Shown here in pieces: positions 23,030 to 55,693 of a stretch of 64,000 nt of DNA. Both the position numbers and the translations under genes were made by a program. Every line of letters begins with the position of its first letter. Position 1 is the first letter of the stretch. Source of the stretch: Antennarius striatus (lineage: Eukaryota > Chordata > Actinopteri > Lophiiformes > Antennariidae); contig NC_090780.1 in NCBI RefSeq assembly GCF_040054535.1, positions 5,356,001-5,420,000 of the forward strand, written 5' to 3'. Below the pieces are notes generated by a model. The model had not been told where the DNA came from and did no database searches. It worked only from the letters and a program-made list of their open reading frames with translations.

Positions 23030-23245
23030 ATTCTGGGTTCGAGTTCCGCTCTGTGTGCGTGGGTTCTCTCTGGGTTCTCCGGCTTCCTCCCACCTCCAAA
23101 AACGTGCGCTTCAGGTGAATTGGTGATACCAAATTGGTGATGCCGTCGTGCCGGGAGTGTACCTTGCCTCATGCCCCCCTTAAGCTGGGATAGGCTCCAG
23201 CACCTAGTGACCCGCAATAGAGGATGAAACGCGTAGGAAAGATAA
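23030..23245 (+). mobile_element. tRNA-derived SINE, 5'-truncated copy
   Basis: Begins near gggttcgagttccgctctgt (B-box region) and runs through gcttcctcccacctccaaaa and gggataggctccagcacc to a gatgaaacg 3' end. Same family as 24635-25006 and 27929-28280, here on the plus strand. Confidence 0.75.
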
Positions 23246-23419
23246 ATATAATTGAAACAAGTCATAATTCAGTGTTTCATCTATTTTGTTCCTTCATATT
23301 ACACTGTACAAGACATGCTTCATTGTATGTCCAAGGAAAACATCAGTCCAAATCTTTTTTTCTTTACTTGTCACCGATGTGCCTCTAAATTGATGGTTGT
23401 GTCTTCTTCTTTTCATTTC

Positions 23420-24634
<1,215 letters not shown>

Positions 24635-25006
24635 CATTCATTCATTTTCATGTACTGCCGCTGTATCCGCCGTAGCGGGTCACGGGGAGCTGCAGCCTAT
24701 CCCAGCTGACATAGGGCATGAGGCAGGGGACACTCCGGGCACGACGCCAGTGCACCGCGGAGCAACATACAAAGACATACATACACGCACGCACGCACAC
24801 ACTCACTCACTTCTACGGGCAATTTGGGACCGGCAAATCAACCTGAAGCGCATGCTTTTGGAGGAAGATGGAGAACCCGGAGAACCCGGAGAGAACCCAC
24901 GCGGACACAGGGAGAGCATGCGAACTCCGCACAGAGCGGGACTCGAACCCGGACCCGCCGTGTTGTGAGGCAACAGCGCTAACCACTGCGCCACCGTGCC
25001 GCCCTT
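24635..25006 (-). mobile_element. tRNA-derived SINE, full length, with 12-bp target duplication
   Basis: Read on the minus strand it opens with cggcacggtggcgcagtggt and then gttcgagtcccgc, clear A- and B-boxes of a tRNA-related pol III promoter. It runs through tctccgggttctccgggtt and a short GTGT-type stretch, and ends in (GAAT)n. ctgcccagagtt flanks both ends (24623-24634 and 25007-25018), a perfect target duplication. It is the best preserved copy of this family here. Confidence 0.92.
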
Positions 25007-25018
25007 CTGCCCAGAGTT

Positions 25019-25653
25019 TACAAATTAAATATGACTTCCTAGAGTGCTTTTCTTTTCCTATTTTTAGAGGGAAAGGAAAGAAAAGCGGTATTCAGTTCAT
25101 TGTGTCCAACAACCACCCAACTAGAGAACACACTAGAAGACTAAATCTGTCACACTTGGCCTTTACTGAAGTAATACTAGTACCTGTGCTGTTGATCCCA
25201 GAGCTCATGTGTAACATTAGATAACTGTCTAACCTAACCCTACCTGTCAACATTGCTGCCATGACAACAGCCGCTACACAACAAACTGGTCAGTTCACAA
25301 CTCACTGAAAAAGTCTTTTTAAAACAAATTAAATCAGTCATAAAGCAAATATATTTTATTTGATTAACTCAGCAGCAATTGCAGTGTTTTAACTATACTG
25401 TAAATTTTTGTTCACAATCAGCAATAGTAAAATACATAGGTGTTAAATACAAGCATATTGAGTCACAAATTAAAGAGGATCATCAAAGTGTAGACAGCAT
25501 TTTTCTAAAATGAAAGATGAATGGTTATCTTATCAGTGATGTGGTTATACCAAATACTACACCATATACTGCATGAAATCAATCACTCTATATAAAACTT
25601 TTTTAAACAAATATAAGTTACAGTGAGATGCTACAATGTATTATATTGATGCT
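25019..25653 (-). other. Presumptive kif17 3' UTR and intergenic DNA
   Basis: Downstream (minus strand) of the kif17 stop at 25654-25656. A minus-strand AATAAA lies at 25355-25360, about 300 nt past the stop. No other gene seen. Confidence 0.5.
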
Positions 25654-45431
<19,778 letters not shown>

Positions 45432-45762
45432 GTCTCATTCACCCTACAGCAGCTGGCTTGTGCAATAAATAGCCCATACAATTAAGTGTAGAGGTTGAAT
45501 TCTCTATCACAGATACATATTCACAGATCTGAGTAGCAGCAGTATTGTCAATAGCTAATCCAGATAGTCAGACAAGTTATGCTAACAGCTAAGTACGTAA
45601 TAAATTATTCTAGTTAAACTGACCACAACACTTTACACATCAAATAAGAATGATGCATTAAACATAAAATCAAGTTGAGTGGAGATGCAAATATATCCAG
45701 ACACAGCCTGTTGTCGTCAGGTGTCCGTAGTTCCCTTGCCTTTGTGCTGCACGGTATCTAAT

Positions 45763-45777
45763 GGTTGCTTAGCAACC
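45763..45777. promoter_or_regulatory. Perfect RFX X-box (GGTTGCTTAGCAACC) upstream of kif17
   Basis: GGTTGCT, one spacer base, AGCAACC: a complete inverted repeat fitting the X-box bound by RFX transcription factors, which drive ciliary genes. It lies 332 bp upstream of the kif17 ATG (45431, minus strand), inside the gap shared with faap24. KIF17 is a ciliary motor, so the location makes functional sense. Confidence 0.75.
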
Positions 45778-46234
45778 ATAAACAGTAGTTGAGACTGCCT
45801 ACAATGGCAGCCTTTTTGATGAGGAGGAAGTGAGACAAGCCGCAAGCAAACAACACAGGCATGCGTGTACGTTGTATATATTTTAACAAATGAACAACTG
45901 AGATAGTTAATTGTAGATTAAACAGACAACAATAGAAAAATTTGTGATGCCACAGCATATTGTATACATTGTTTTATGGTTTTTAGAAGATAGTATCCAA
46001 TGCAAAGAACGCCATAAATGAAACCTAGCTTCATTTTATCGAGGTGAAGGCAAGAGAAATTACACAATACAATTAATATAATACAATTTAGCACTGATTA
46101 TTTTTTCTTTTTAAAATTGAGGAACCATAAATACTTTGATACCTGCTCTTATCTTAAAACTAATCTCTGTGAACGACCTGAAAAGAATGACTTAATAATT
46201 TTATTAAATAGTGTACCTCCTTTTGTATGTTTTC

Positions 46235-46621
46235 TCCATGTCTGTGTTGGTTCTCATGGCTTCCTCGCACTACCAAAAACATACAGCTAGGATGAATTGG
46301 TCCCATTAAAATTGCTCATAGGTCTCAGAGTGAGCATTCATGGTTGTCTTTCATGTGGCTCCACGTTGAGCTGGTGTCTTGCCTGGGATGTACCACGTCT
46401 CTCACCCATACTCAGTTAGATAGGCTGGAGATAGCAGATGAGCTCCAGCAGACCCGACCCACAAGGTGCGTAAGCAGCTTTAGATGCTTGCAAGTGTCTC
46501 ATCTACAAGATGATGAATGAATGAATGAATGAATGAATGAATGAATGAATGCATGAATGAATGAATGAATGAATGAATGAATGAATGAATGAATGAATGA
46601 ATGAATGAATGAATGAATGAA
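46235..46621 (+). mobile_element. Diverged tRNA-derived SINE with (GAAT)n tail between kif17 and faap24
   Basis: gttctcatggcttcctcgca, aggatgaattggtcccatt and gataggctggagatagcag are degraded versions of the SINE at 24635. The tail is about 27 GAAT-type units (46513-46621) with one gcat variant. Confidence 0.75.
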
Positions 46622-47212
46622 TCTTCCTTCCTGTCCTGTCTCTTATCTCTTGTGTGCTGTACTGGGATCCTCCAGTGTCTTCCCTTTGGATGAGGTTCTG
46701 GATTCACAGACTGAAAAAAAACAAACAGCATTCAATGCAAAATAGTGATTCTGAATTCAACAGATCCAGTCACTTAAAATATTACATTTTAAGTCATTCA
46801 AAATAATTTTAAAAATCTGATGAAATCAGATCAATTAAAATCAATTAAAATAACTGCGATGAAATACAGATCAAATAAGAAAAAATTCCCTCAAGTATAA
46901 TTTCCCAAGAGCCATAAAATCCTATTTAAAAGTAGTTCAAATAAAACACGGTGGGATGAACTTTTTAATCAATCAAAACTTTTCAAAAACTGTGGAAAAA
47001 TACTTAAAGGAAATCTACAGGAACCCTCCCCAACAGTGTTTTTGAGCCTACCTGCTACTTCCCCCCATTTCCTGCAGGGGGCCATAGAGGGACACCTACG
47101 CAACGTCCTGAAGACGAAGAAGTTCATTGACGGAACGAAAACCATTCGTAATGTCGGAGTTACAGAATTTTTCATCGACAGCAGGTCCACGGTTCGTCCA
47201 GTGTGGAGCTAC
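46622..47212 (+). promoter_or_regulatory. faap24: Presumptive faap24 promoter and 5' UTR
   Basis: About 590 bp before the faap24 start. The frame stays open upstream to 47036, so N-terminal extension cannot be excluded. The minus-strand ORF at 46969-47190 overlaps it and is not recognised. No TATA box or clear transcription start is visible. Confidence 0.35.
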
Positions 47213-49849
47213 ATGGAGTCTAAACCATTTCTTGCGCTGAAAATGTCTCCTCCCTTCGGACACATTATTACTAGCGACAAGTGGAGGCAGTCGTTACTTA
47301 TTCAGACCTTGAAAGGTATGAAAGTGGTTGATTACAACGGCGTGTAAGCGAATTGTGTAATTTATTTTACGACAACGTACGTGTGACAAAAATATCGATC
47401 TGAGATCATTTACTGAAGTAGTGCTGTGTTGTTACATTTACTGAAGTAGTGCTGTGTTGTTACATTTACTGAAGTAGTGCTGTGTTGATGTCTGTTTGCT
47501 AACAGCGTTCAGTCTGTAACACAGAAGCCACACGTGGTGTGATATGGTTGAGCTAGCTTAGACCAAGAAACTGAAACCTATGTACTGTAGTTGACTTACA
47601 AAATAGAAAAACACAATTTATTACAGCATTTTTAAAGTAATGACTGTATTGTTAGAGATTTTTTACTCTTAAATTTACCACTTAATTAGTCTCACAGGTT
47701 TCCTCTCAGGTTATAACACTCCCCCACCCTTGCTCTGCATTTTGTTCAACATTTGTTCTAACATTGTCCCAGTCATGTCATGCCTGGAATGGGACTTGAT
47801 GTGATTTTTTTTTCATAAAAGTTCTTTAAAGTCTGTCAGCTTTAGAATGGACCATGTCACTCTTGGTTGCAAATGTCAGTCCTAATTTCTAGATGATGGA
47901 TTCGATGCCGTGAGTGGGGTAACCGCCCTTTCATCCTTCTCCTGCAGGTTGTGTGAAAATTATATTTGAAAATGAGCTTGGTGTTGCAGACTTCCTGCTG
48001 CCCAATAAATGCCGCATTCTGTATGTGTCTGAGTGTGACATTATAGCAGGAAAAGGCTACAAGAGGAAACTTGTTTGCTTCCGAAATGTGAGTTTGAAGG
48101 AGATGAGGAACTGTGCAGTTTTGCTGGTAGCCTGTATGTGCGGTGGTTCCTGGTATGATTTGTGATTTCTTTTAAAGAGCAGCAGTAGCTTCCAGGATTT
48201 GGTGCTGGTGGAGAGCACAAGACTCAGTGAGCAGTACTTCTCTACTGTGCAAAAGTTTGTGGTGTTTGACCTCGGCCTGACACTGTTGCCAGTCAGCGGG
48301 CAAACCGAGGCTTCACAGCTCATCAGTCACATCGTAAGTAATAGAAGTACTAACCTTGTCCTAGCATACTGAGGCCCCATCCACACGGTGCCGGATCTTT
48401 TTGAAAAAGCAACTTATTTGTTGCGTTTATGCCTTCCGTCCACATGACAACACAGATATCCGGGACGAAAACATAACTTTTTGAAATCGCTGGCCAAGTT
48501 GGAATTTTTTTGAAAACACCGAGTCTGTGTTGTCGTGTGGATGCTGCATCCACAACTTTTTCTATCTGGGGGCGTGTCCCTGCGACAAAAACCGCTGTGA
48601 CGTCATGCATCTGACCCGTGTCTAGAGCTAAAACCGGCTATTTTCTGACGTATAACAGCTCTGAGATGCGTTGATAAACATGCTTGACACTTGAATATTT
48701 GTTTGTCTGTTTCTTTCTTTATGAGTCATGAAGATTATGTATTTATTTATTCATTCATTCACGTTCGTCGCCGACGCCAGTTCTGGGTCAGACCAGGATG
48801 CACTGCCTGCTGGTGGGAGAACTTTGTGATGGGAGTCGTCCTCCAGGAGGAACGGCATTAATTTCCACACGTCCTGGTCCTCTCTCCTGCCGTTTTAGGA
48901 GTTGTTCTGCTTATAAACGTGGTGATCAACGCACTGAAGCAGATACGTGTGGACGGAGATTTTTTCGAAAATGTCGTGTGGACGTGAATCTTTTTCTATG
49001 TGAGGTGAAAAAAGTTGCGTTTTCAAAAAATTCCGGGACCGTGTGGACGGGGCTTGAGATGTCACACCTTATCAGTCACATCGCAGGTAGTAGTAGTGGT
49101 AGTTGTTGCAGTATTGGTAGTTGTACTAGTGATAGTAATAATCTTGTAGTAGTAGTGCTCACAACCTAGTAGTAGTAGTAGTAAACTAATAGTGGTGGTA
49201 GTAGATGTAACAGGCCAAGATCTCACTGTTCATCAGTCATATTGTTTAGCATTGTCTATCAACCTAGTAGCAGTAGTAGTAGTACTGGCCATAGTAGTAC
49301 TTCTAGCAGTTTCAAGGCCTCACAGCTCACTGGTGACATAGTAAGTAGTAGTCATACTCTTAATAGTTGTAGTATCAGTAGTAATGCCATTTGAGATCAA
49401 TCAAATCACTCTGATTTACATTTTTGTATACTATATGTTGTGTGTTTACAGGCAGCAATGTGGGACTAAATCATGTGACCGTAGTAAAGTGTTATAATGT
49501 GACTTTGGTGTAAACCTAGCTGTCATTTTCAGACCTGGCTTGGTGCCACACTTTTTTCTCATGTGCTGATTTTTCAACCTGTTTAAAATGTCTCTAGGTT
49601 CATGGCGAGGGGAGGGATGACCTCTTCAGAATTAAGAGTTCCTTTCAGTGTTTGGACCCTCTGGTGCTGGCTCTGGTCCAGCAGGTTCCCGGAATTGGCA
49701 GGGTCAAAGCTTTGGCCCTACTGCAGCACTTTTCCAGCATCCAGAAGCTCTGTAACTCTGCCCCTGCTGAACTAGAACCCATCGTTGGTCAAGCTGCAGC
49801 TCAGCAGATCCACAATTTCTTACACAAATCCTCTACTGATGCAACCTGA
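47213..49849 (+). CDS. faap24: faap24, Fanconi anaemia core complex-associated protein 24
   Basis: FAAP24 pairs with FANCM and helps recruit the Fanconi core complex to stalled replication forks. Exons: 47213-47315, 47948-48087, 48178-48333, 49598-49849. Phases agree and give 216 residues, close to the human length. The N-terminal ERCC4/XPF-like pseudonuclease fold (SPPFGHIITSDKWRQ, then VKIIFENELGVADFLLPNKC and LYVSECDIIAGKGYKRKLV) lacks an ERKxxxD active site, as known for this protein. The C terminus has tandem helix-hairpin-helix motifs (VPGIGRVKALALLQHF near 163-178, then IVGQAAAQQIHNFL). I start at 47213 (MESKPF) because the length then fits; 47243 (MSPPFG) is possible. A MITE and degraded copies of the exon-3 end lie in intron 3. 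Confidence 0.95.
47408..47488. repeat. 28-bp tandem repeat, three copies, in faap24 intron 1
   Basis: The unit tttactgaagtagtgctgtg-ttgttaca is repeated at 28-bp spacing; the third copy diverges at its end (ttgatgtc). Confidence 0.92.
48372..49055. mobile_element. MITE with 'ggccccgtccacacgg' inverted ends in faap24 intron 3
   Basis: The left end aggccccatccacacggtgc and the right end, in reverse complement aagccccgtccacacggtcc, form terminal inverted repeats that continue inward with tttttgaaaa-type text on both sides. About 684 bp with no transposase. The superfamily is not fixed because the target duplication is ambiguous. Confidence 0.8.
49056..49410. repeat. Degenerate repeats of the faap24 exon-3 end and AGT-rich DNA
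   Basis: Text resembling the exon-3 3' end and donor (cacagctcatcagtcacatc|gtaagta, 48313-48340) recurs at about 49060, 49215 and 49315. Runs of agtagtagt fill the spaces. None keeps both frame and splice sites. Confidence 0.65.
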
Positions 49850-51043
49850 GGGCTGTGATGTGTTCACATGTATCCCTACAAAACATGGCCATTTTGAGTA
49901 CTGTACATAGAAGTGCTCCCAAGTTTGAAAAGTCACATAAGCCCTTTCTGCTACAAAGCCAAAGTGAAAACCAATGTTCCACATTGAACTTGGTCATTTT
50001 CCAATAGGCCACCAGGGTACTCAAGATCTGCTTTTTCAGAAAACTAGTTTTTGAATGTAGTCATATGATCAAACTGACTGGGTTGAGTATGGAAGTATGG
50101 AAGAAGAAGATTTAAGACATGGGATTACTTTTTACTGAATGTGGACCATTTGCTATGAATCAGTGATGCGAACTTTGAACGTGAAGAATTTAAATACCAA
50201 TTTGTTAAATTTTGCTGTCTTGAACTGAAGGAACTTAAAATTGTTGAAGCCTTGGGTAAACCTTGTTGTGAAAACTTTTTGCCTGGACCATAGCGGCCAC
50301 TGACTGAACTGCCTTGTCTATAACTTGATGTTTTGGTGTTTTTTTAGCCAACATTAAAATCAATTTTTTGCAGCATTTTGTTGTAATCCACTTTATTATT
50401 CTCCCCTTTGAACTTCAATGCTGTTCTCTAAAGGCCTGAGTAGACATGAAAAATCAGTTTGATCCTGACTTGGAGAATGATTTGGACTGAAAAATTAACA
50501 CAATTTCAAATCAGAGTAACTCATTTGGGGTTTTTTTCATATAAAGCCCCAACACACGAATGCATATCTTATGTAAGATTGTCAGTGGCTATAATAAGGT
50601 TAATCTATCATGGATAATGACAACTTATGCCAACTTTTAAAAACAATATTAGCTAATGTGTGTTATGATAGCTAAAATTATGGAATGAGACCTATCTGCC
50701 AATTTTCAATAACATATTGTTAGTTATCATTGGTCAAGTTAGGCAATGGCAGCTGTCGAAGCTAATGCCAGGGGTTGCAGTCGATGACAGCTATCATAGC
50801 TAACATGGCATATCAACCACAGCACCTGTTTTAATATTTGCATTCCCTAAGATATGTTAAAGTATGTCTCTTTTTTATGATTCTGATGCGGTCTGAGAGT
50901 ATTTTTGTATAATGCTAGATCTTGTCGAATTCATTTAAAAGCTGAAAATTCAGGGCAACGAATCAGTTTGGGACAATGAATTTCGAATACAGTGTACAGT
51001 ATTTTCTGCACTAGAAGATGCACTGGAGTGCAACATTGTAGGT
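49850..51043 (+). other. faap24 3' UTR and intergenic DNA
   Basis: Follows the faap24 TGA (49847-49849). A possible ATTAAA poly(A) signal is near 50350. No other gene seen; 50550-50830 contains loosely repeated agctatcatagctaa-like phrases. Confidence 0.5.
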
Positions 51044-52309
51044 CGGGTGTCGGCAACCCACGGCTCCGGAGCCGCATGTGGCTCTTAAGCACCTCCCTGG
51101 AGATTGATCACAAATAAACTATCCTTAAAAGAAAAAAATAGACATTCTACTCATAGCTAAAAATCTTTTCAAACAAAACTTATTGTTGTAAATTCCCTAC
51201 GTTTTGTTACATTATCAACATTATTGTGACATTTAAAAATTTTGTTACCTTTTAGGACAGCACAGATGCGCTGTGGGGTCCAAGACGATGTTTTCGTGTA
51301 TGTGTAGTGAGTTAGCGATAGAGTTACAGATATGATTTATGAAGGCTGTTCACAAAGTTATGTTTTGTAATACTGCAAGTTGTTAATTTAATACCAGAAA
51401 TCTGAACCATTCTCTGTGTGGCACCTGCTCTCTGACCAGAGGTACTGCTGTGGCTAAGGTGGTTTCAACAAACACAGTCCCCCTGACTATATCTCCAAAT
51501 GATGGTGATTGCACGAAGGATTTATTCATTGAAATGACGAAAACAAAACACAGATAATACAGAAAATTAAAGACGTGCTTTTCTCCGCAGACAATGAAGG
51601 AAAGGACACGTGCCATCACCAGCAAATCAAGGACATTAATTCGACTCCAACATTATCAATTAAACATGATGAGTCATGTGATGTGATCGATATTGAACAG
51701 ACAGCGCTGTTTTGCAGGTATGTAAACTCAGATGAGCCGCAAGAAGAAATGATCGAATTAATAGCACTGCTTGTTCAGAACGCATCACCTAAACATGCTC
51801 AATAAAAGTCTCCAGGAGCGGAAACAGTTTAGTCATTGGAGTTCAAGCTGACTATTCATCAGGGATGTACAGCGAGACTCTCTCACCTCCCCTCCCTGAA
51901 AGAGTCCAGAGACGTTCATCACCATCACACACTGAACGTGGATTATTTAGGAGCGATCATTGATATGCGAGTAGCACTTCGGAGCAAATTTAAGGAGTTC
52001 ATCAATGTAACAAAACAATACATTAATGTAGTAATGGATGTTAAACTTAAAGCACCAAATATGGTATAATAGAGTAGTCACGTGGTGCATCATTCTCTCC
52101 AGGATGTGCTGCATGGAAAATAATCATTTAATCATGAATGTCATGATGCATTTGTAGACTAGTTAGTCAATTTGATAGTAGGCTAATATAGACACAGCCG
52201 GTGTTGCCTTCATGTAAGGCTTATAATTTTTTTGCGGCTCCAAACAGGTTTGATTTTAGTTTTTTTGGTCCAATTTGGTTCTTAGAACGTTTAAAGTTGC
52301 TGACCCCTG
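51044..52309 (+). mobile_element. hAT transposon remnant with transposase fragment
   Basis: Ends read cgggtgtcggcaaccc and, in reverse complement, caggggtcagcaactt, a hAT-type terminal repeat. Flanks ttgtaggt (51036-51043) and gtctaggt (52310-52317) may be a worn 8-bp duplication (6 of 8). The ORF at 51575-51805 reads IKHDESCDVIDIEQTALFCR then EEMIELIALL, like the D-E-S-x-D catalytic region of hAT transposases. ORF 51836-52069 may be a further decayed part. Inactive. Confidence 0.75.
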
Positions 52310-52373
52310 GTCTAGGTTGTTCACATTGTCTAAGATAGCCACTGCAGAAAAGTAGAAAATGCAAAATTGTATA

Positions 52374-52708
52374 CAGTGCGCCCTCGCGCATTTGCGCATT
52401 AACAATTGCGACTTCACCTCATCCCGGATTTTTGGTAGGCAGTCACGTGATACTGTACACACATTCTATTGGCTGACGGCATCCGGAAGTGCGCCATGTT
52501 CCGTGATATAAAATTGCTTTGAACGGTCGATAAGCATGTGGGAAAAGGTAATGCAGATAGAAGATGGTTTAATATCAGTATGGGGAGGGTTCATAAATGT
52601 TTAAATTACCATAAATAATAAGATAAATAGTTTGTCGTTCTATTGCGGAATTCCTTTATCGTGTGTAGTTCCTGGAATGCATTACCCTTGAGGAACAAGG
52701 GCACATTG
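52374..52708. mobile_element. Tc1/mariner-type MITE with TA duplication, copy 1
   Basis: Ends cagtgcgccctcg and, in reverse complement, caatgtgcccttg; TA flanks both sides. The interior shares atttttggtaggcagtcacg and aatatcagtatggggag with copy 2. 335 bp, noncoding. Confidence 0.85.
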
Positions 52709-53640
52709 TAGTTTATGTTCAACCGAAAACTGGATGTCAAACCACATGCGAAAATCTAACAGTGGGAAGTGGGAGACATACAGAGATGCTTTGGTTATAC
52801 AGTATGGTTTTAGATCCAACCTCAACAATGTACAGAATTCGGCCTGACAGATTTTATCTTAAATGCATGAGAGATGGTGATTCTGTTTCTGCCATTTTAC
52901 TTACATTGCCAGGAAAAGTAACATTAACCCTCAACAGCAGGGTGGGAAAACAGATCGGAGTGCAGTTATTGTTCATGTTCTCGCTGCTACATAATCACAA
53001 CATTTCATTATTTGTTTTCACAATATATTCCAATTGTGAATAACTTTTTCTGAAACAATTTAAGTCTGCAAAAGGTATTAAACTTAACCTTTACATTTGA
53101 GTCAGAGCTATACTAAGGATTTAAAAACATACAGTACAGTACAATCCTCTTTCACAACAGAATCATATCAAACATCGAACATCAAGTCTCTAAAGCTGTT
53201 ACTTTCTTGTCTTCTTGCTTGTCTACTTTAAGATTACGGGTTCCATTATTTTCTGCAGGTGCTGTCATACAGCCTTTTGTGTATGATGTGTAAATAAAAT
53301 GATCCTTAGTCTCGTAAGGAAAGACCTCTGCAGTCAATTTCAGATTTTAGCATGTTTACAATAGAGATTGAAATGAAAATTTCATTATAAAAGTGCAAAT
53401 AAAACTTAAAAAATCACCGCCTTATTCTTCTGGAGACAATATTTCAAGCAGCATGATTTAGACTCAGAGAATCAGAATCAGAGAATCAGAGTCTTTATTT
53501 ATCATGCTGACACATGTTTTCACATTTGACGGCATGCATGCAAGAGGACATGTCGATAGAAAAGTACGAGGAAAAGTGACTGTAAAAAATTAAACAAACT
53601 GCATTTTCATTTGAACGAAAATAATGGTGTTATATTTAAG
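52709..53640. other. Intergenic DNA; a possible repeat 3' tail at about 53465-53535
   Basis: The phrase agaatcagaatcagagaatc followed by agagtctttatttatcatg resembles the A/T-rich tail found at fish retroelement 3' ends. The ORF at 52762-53043 is not recognised. No gene. Confidence 0.4.
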
Positions 53641-53649
53641 GTGAATGTA

Positions 53650-53915
53650 AAAGAAAGCAAGTTTCTGAGGCATCGAGAAAGCATCCGGAACCGATGCCCG
53701 AGCCACCTCAGCTGCTGGCTCCGTTGGAGGCGGAGAAGCAGCGGCTCTACTCCGAGCTCCTCCCGGGTGACTGAGCTCTTCACCCTGTCTCTACGGGTGC
53801 GCTCAGCCACTCTACGGAGTTTCCTTCTTCACCACGAAAGACCTATACAACGACCAGATCCCTGCGGAAGCTGCACCAATCCCTCTGTCAATCTCACGTT
53901 CCATCCTTCCCATTT
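53650..53915 (-). mobile_element. Rex3/RTE-like LINE fragment
   Basis: The minus-strand ORF 53607-53810 reads RDRVKSSVTREELGVEPLLL then LQRSQQLRWLGHRFRM; downstream plus-strand text ttcaccacgaaagacctata matches the copy at 41405. Internal to the LINE C terminus. Confidence 0.75.
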
Positions 53916-54600
53916 AATGACCCCGTAATATAAAACTGTCCAACAGGTACGTAATAAAAATCTTACTCTAAGCCGGCAATAATTAAATATCTAAATACCC
54001 GGTCCACTTGCGTTGCAAGCCTGGCGCTTGTCAAGGTGTATTGGTCCCGTTCGGTGGCTGGTCCTAGGCTCGTACTGCAAGAGCAAACTCCTAGTCCACT
54101 AGTAATGGATGCTCTTCAGTGGAGAATTTGTCCACACCTCCCTCGGTGGCAGTGAAAACTGGTGACTTCACATGTTGTCACTGTACTACCAACTTGCTCC
54201 AAATTTAGGAACAAGCTCTCAGAAACATGAACTAAACACAGCCACACTCTGTCATTAATCTGTACGTCTCACTCTTAATCTCCGCCGTCTCTTCGCGCAC
54301 TTCTCTCCTCCTCCTCTCGCACGTGCTCTCCAATCTTCCGGGCACCTGACCCTTTCCCCGCACCCCATGAAAGCCACAGCACCTTTGCAGGTTCGTCTGT
54401 GTGTGTGTGTGTGTGTCTTTTTTTTCATATGTGCCGTGAGCAAAACAAAGCCCCTCACAGTATATTCAGTGTAACTTGTTGGTGTACTGCATTGGCAGCC
54501 TCCACTTCCTCTCTGGCCTCACAGCAATCGCTGTCCCGGACACTTTTTCATCCCTAGATTCAGAGTACTGTAGTTGTTCACATGCCCATGCTACAATGAA
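53916..54600. other. Intergenic DNA, no gene seen
   Basis: Somewhat GC-richer than its surroundings around 54270-54400, with a short (GT)n. No recognisable ORF. Confidence 0.4.
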
Positions 54601-55660
54601 TTCCTCTCTGACTTAGCTGAAGGGGAGGTGGAGCTTATTGGTGTTCTCGTGCACAGGCCGATGTTGCTTAGACCTCCGCCATCTGCGTAGGTAACTGCTC
54701 ACCCTTTGCTCAAAGGCTTCTACCACAGTCATGGGGACCTCATATATGAAAATGGGGCCAGAGGAATCTTCTAAGAATTCCATGCTGGTAGATCCAGTCC
54801 TTGAATCTTCGAGGAAGCCCAGACTTGACCACAGTTTTGTACCATCTTCCCAGGTCAACACTGGTTGCCTTGATGGAATCTTTGTTGTTCAGACTGCAAT
54901 TGAAGACCTTTGAAGGCCTTCCAAGAGTCTTCACTTGTTTCACTGGTGTTCTCCCACCTTGAAGCAGAATTTGTCTGTGACCGTCCCTTTCTTTAGAACC
55001 AAGGACCTGGATTTTGCAGGTTTGAAACTCATCTGCACCCACGCAATACTATTCTTCAAACTCTTGAGAATCCACCTGGCTCCTGGTACAGCTGTCAGCT
55101 GAAGGCTCCGATGAGAAGCTGCCTCACTCCTGACTTGATTTAAGGGGGGCCTCTGCATTGTGAATCGGCTGCTATGAGTATTTTCATTGCTAGCACAAAG
55201 AGCTGTCACTGAGATGGTACACCCAGTAATTATGCCGACTTCCAGCTAGTCTTTAAGCATCTCTGGCACATGGCGTTTCTCTAGTGCGACCTCCACCAGC
55301 TTGTGGGTTATTGAGCTTCAACCATAGTAATGAGATTCAATGAGATTCAACCATATTACTGTTATATCCCATCTGCCTTCTCTTGCCTTCCTGATGAGCT
55401 GTGTTACACCTGCATGTTCCAGGAACCCAGCAACCCCTGGAATTCCTCCCTTCTGCACTAATGTGCTGATTTACTTATTGCTCACCAGGAAGTTGAGGGA
55501 TCTCTATGATACCGAAAAACTTAGCTCTCCATACTGAGCAAAGAGACACGAAATTGACCCATATTCTCTGACTTCCCTTCTTTCCGAATGAACACTCTCT
55601 CTGAACACCTCCATGACTTGGCAATCCTTCCTTTCCTCCAGAAGACCTTTAGCGCCCTCC
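54600..55660 (-). mobile_element. Non-LTR retrotransposon remnant, reverse-transcriptase region
   Basis: Minus-strand ORFs read WILKSLKNSIAWVQMSFKPA then KSRSLVLKKGTV at 55209-54940, and VKTLGRPSKVFNCSLNNK then LPRRFKDWIYQHGILRRFL and YEVPMTVVEAFEQRVSSYLR at 55042-54613. I recall this order from the post-catalytic RT region of an invertebrate/fish LINE group that I cannot name with certainty. The catalytic core is not clearly visible upstream; frameshifts throughout. Confidence 0.6.
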
Positions 55661-55693
55661 AAAGCTAATGTAGTTTTGGGCAGTTTTTATATA

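Noticed and set aside
24960-25006. tRNA gene on the minus strand
   Set aside because: A- and B-boxes are present but the sequence continues into a SINE body with a 12-bp target duplication; no cloverleaf is kept.
46969-47190. Minus-strand 73-codon ORF as a divergent gene opposite faap24
   Set aside because: Overlaps the faap24 leader, no family recognised and no splice signals on that strand.
47036-47212. 59-residue N-terminal extension of faap24
   Set aside because: Frame is open, but the extension would make the protein longer than known orthologues; the ATG at 47213 gives the expected length.
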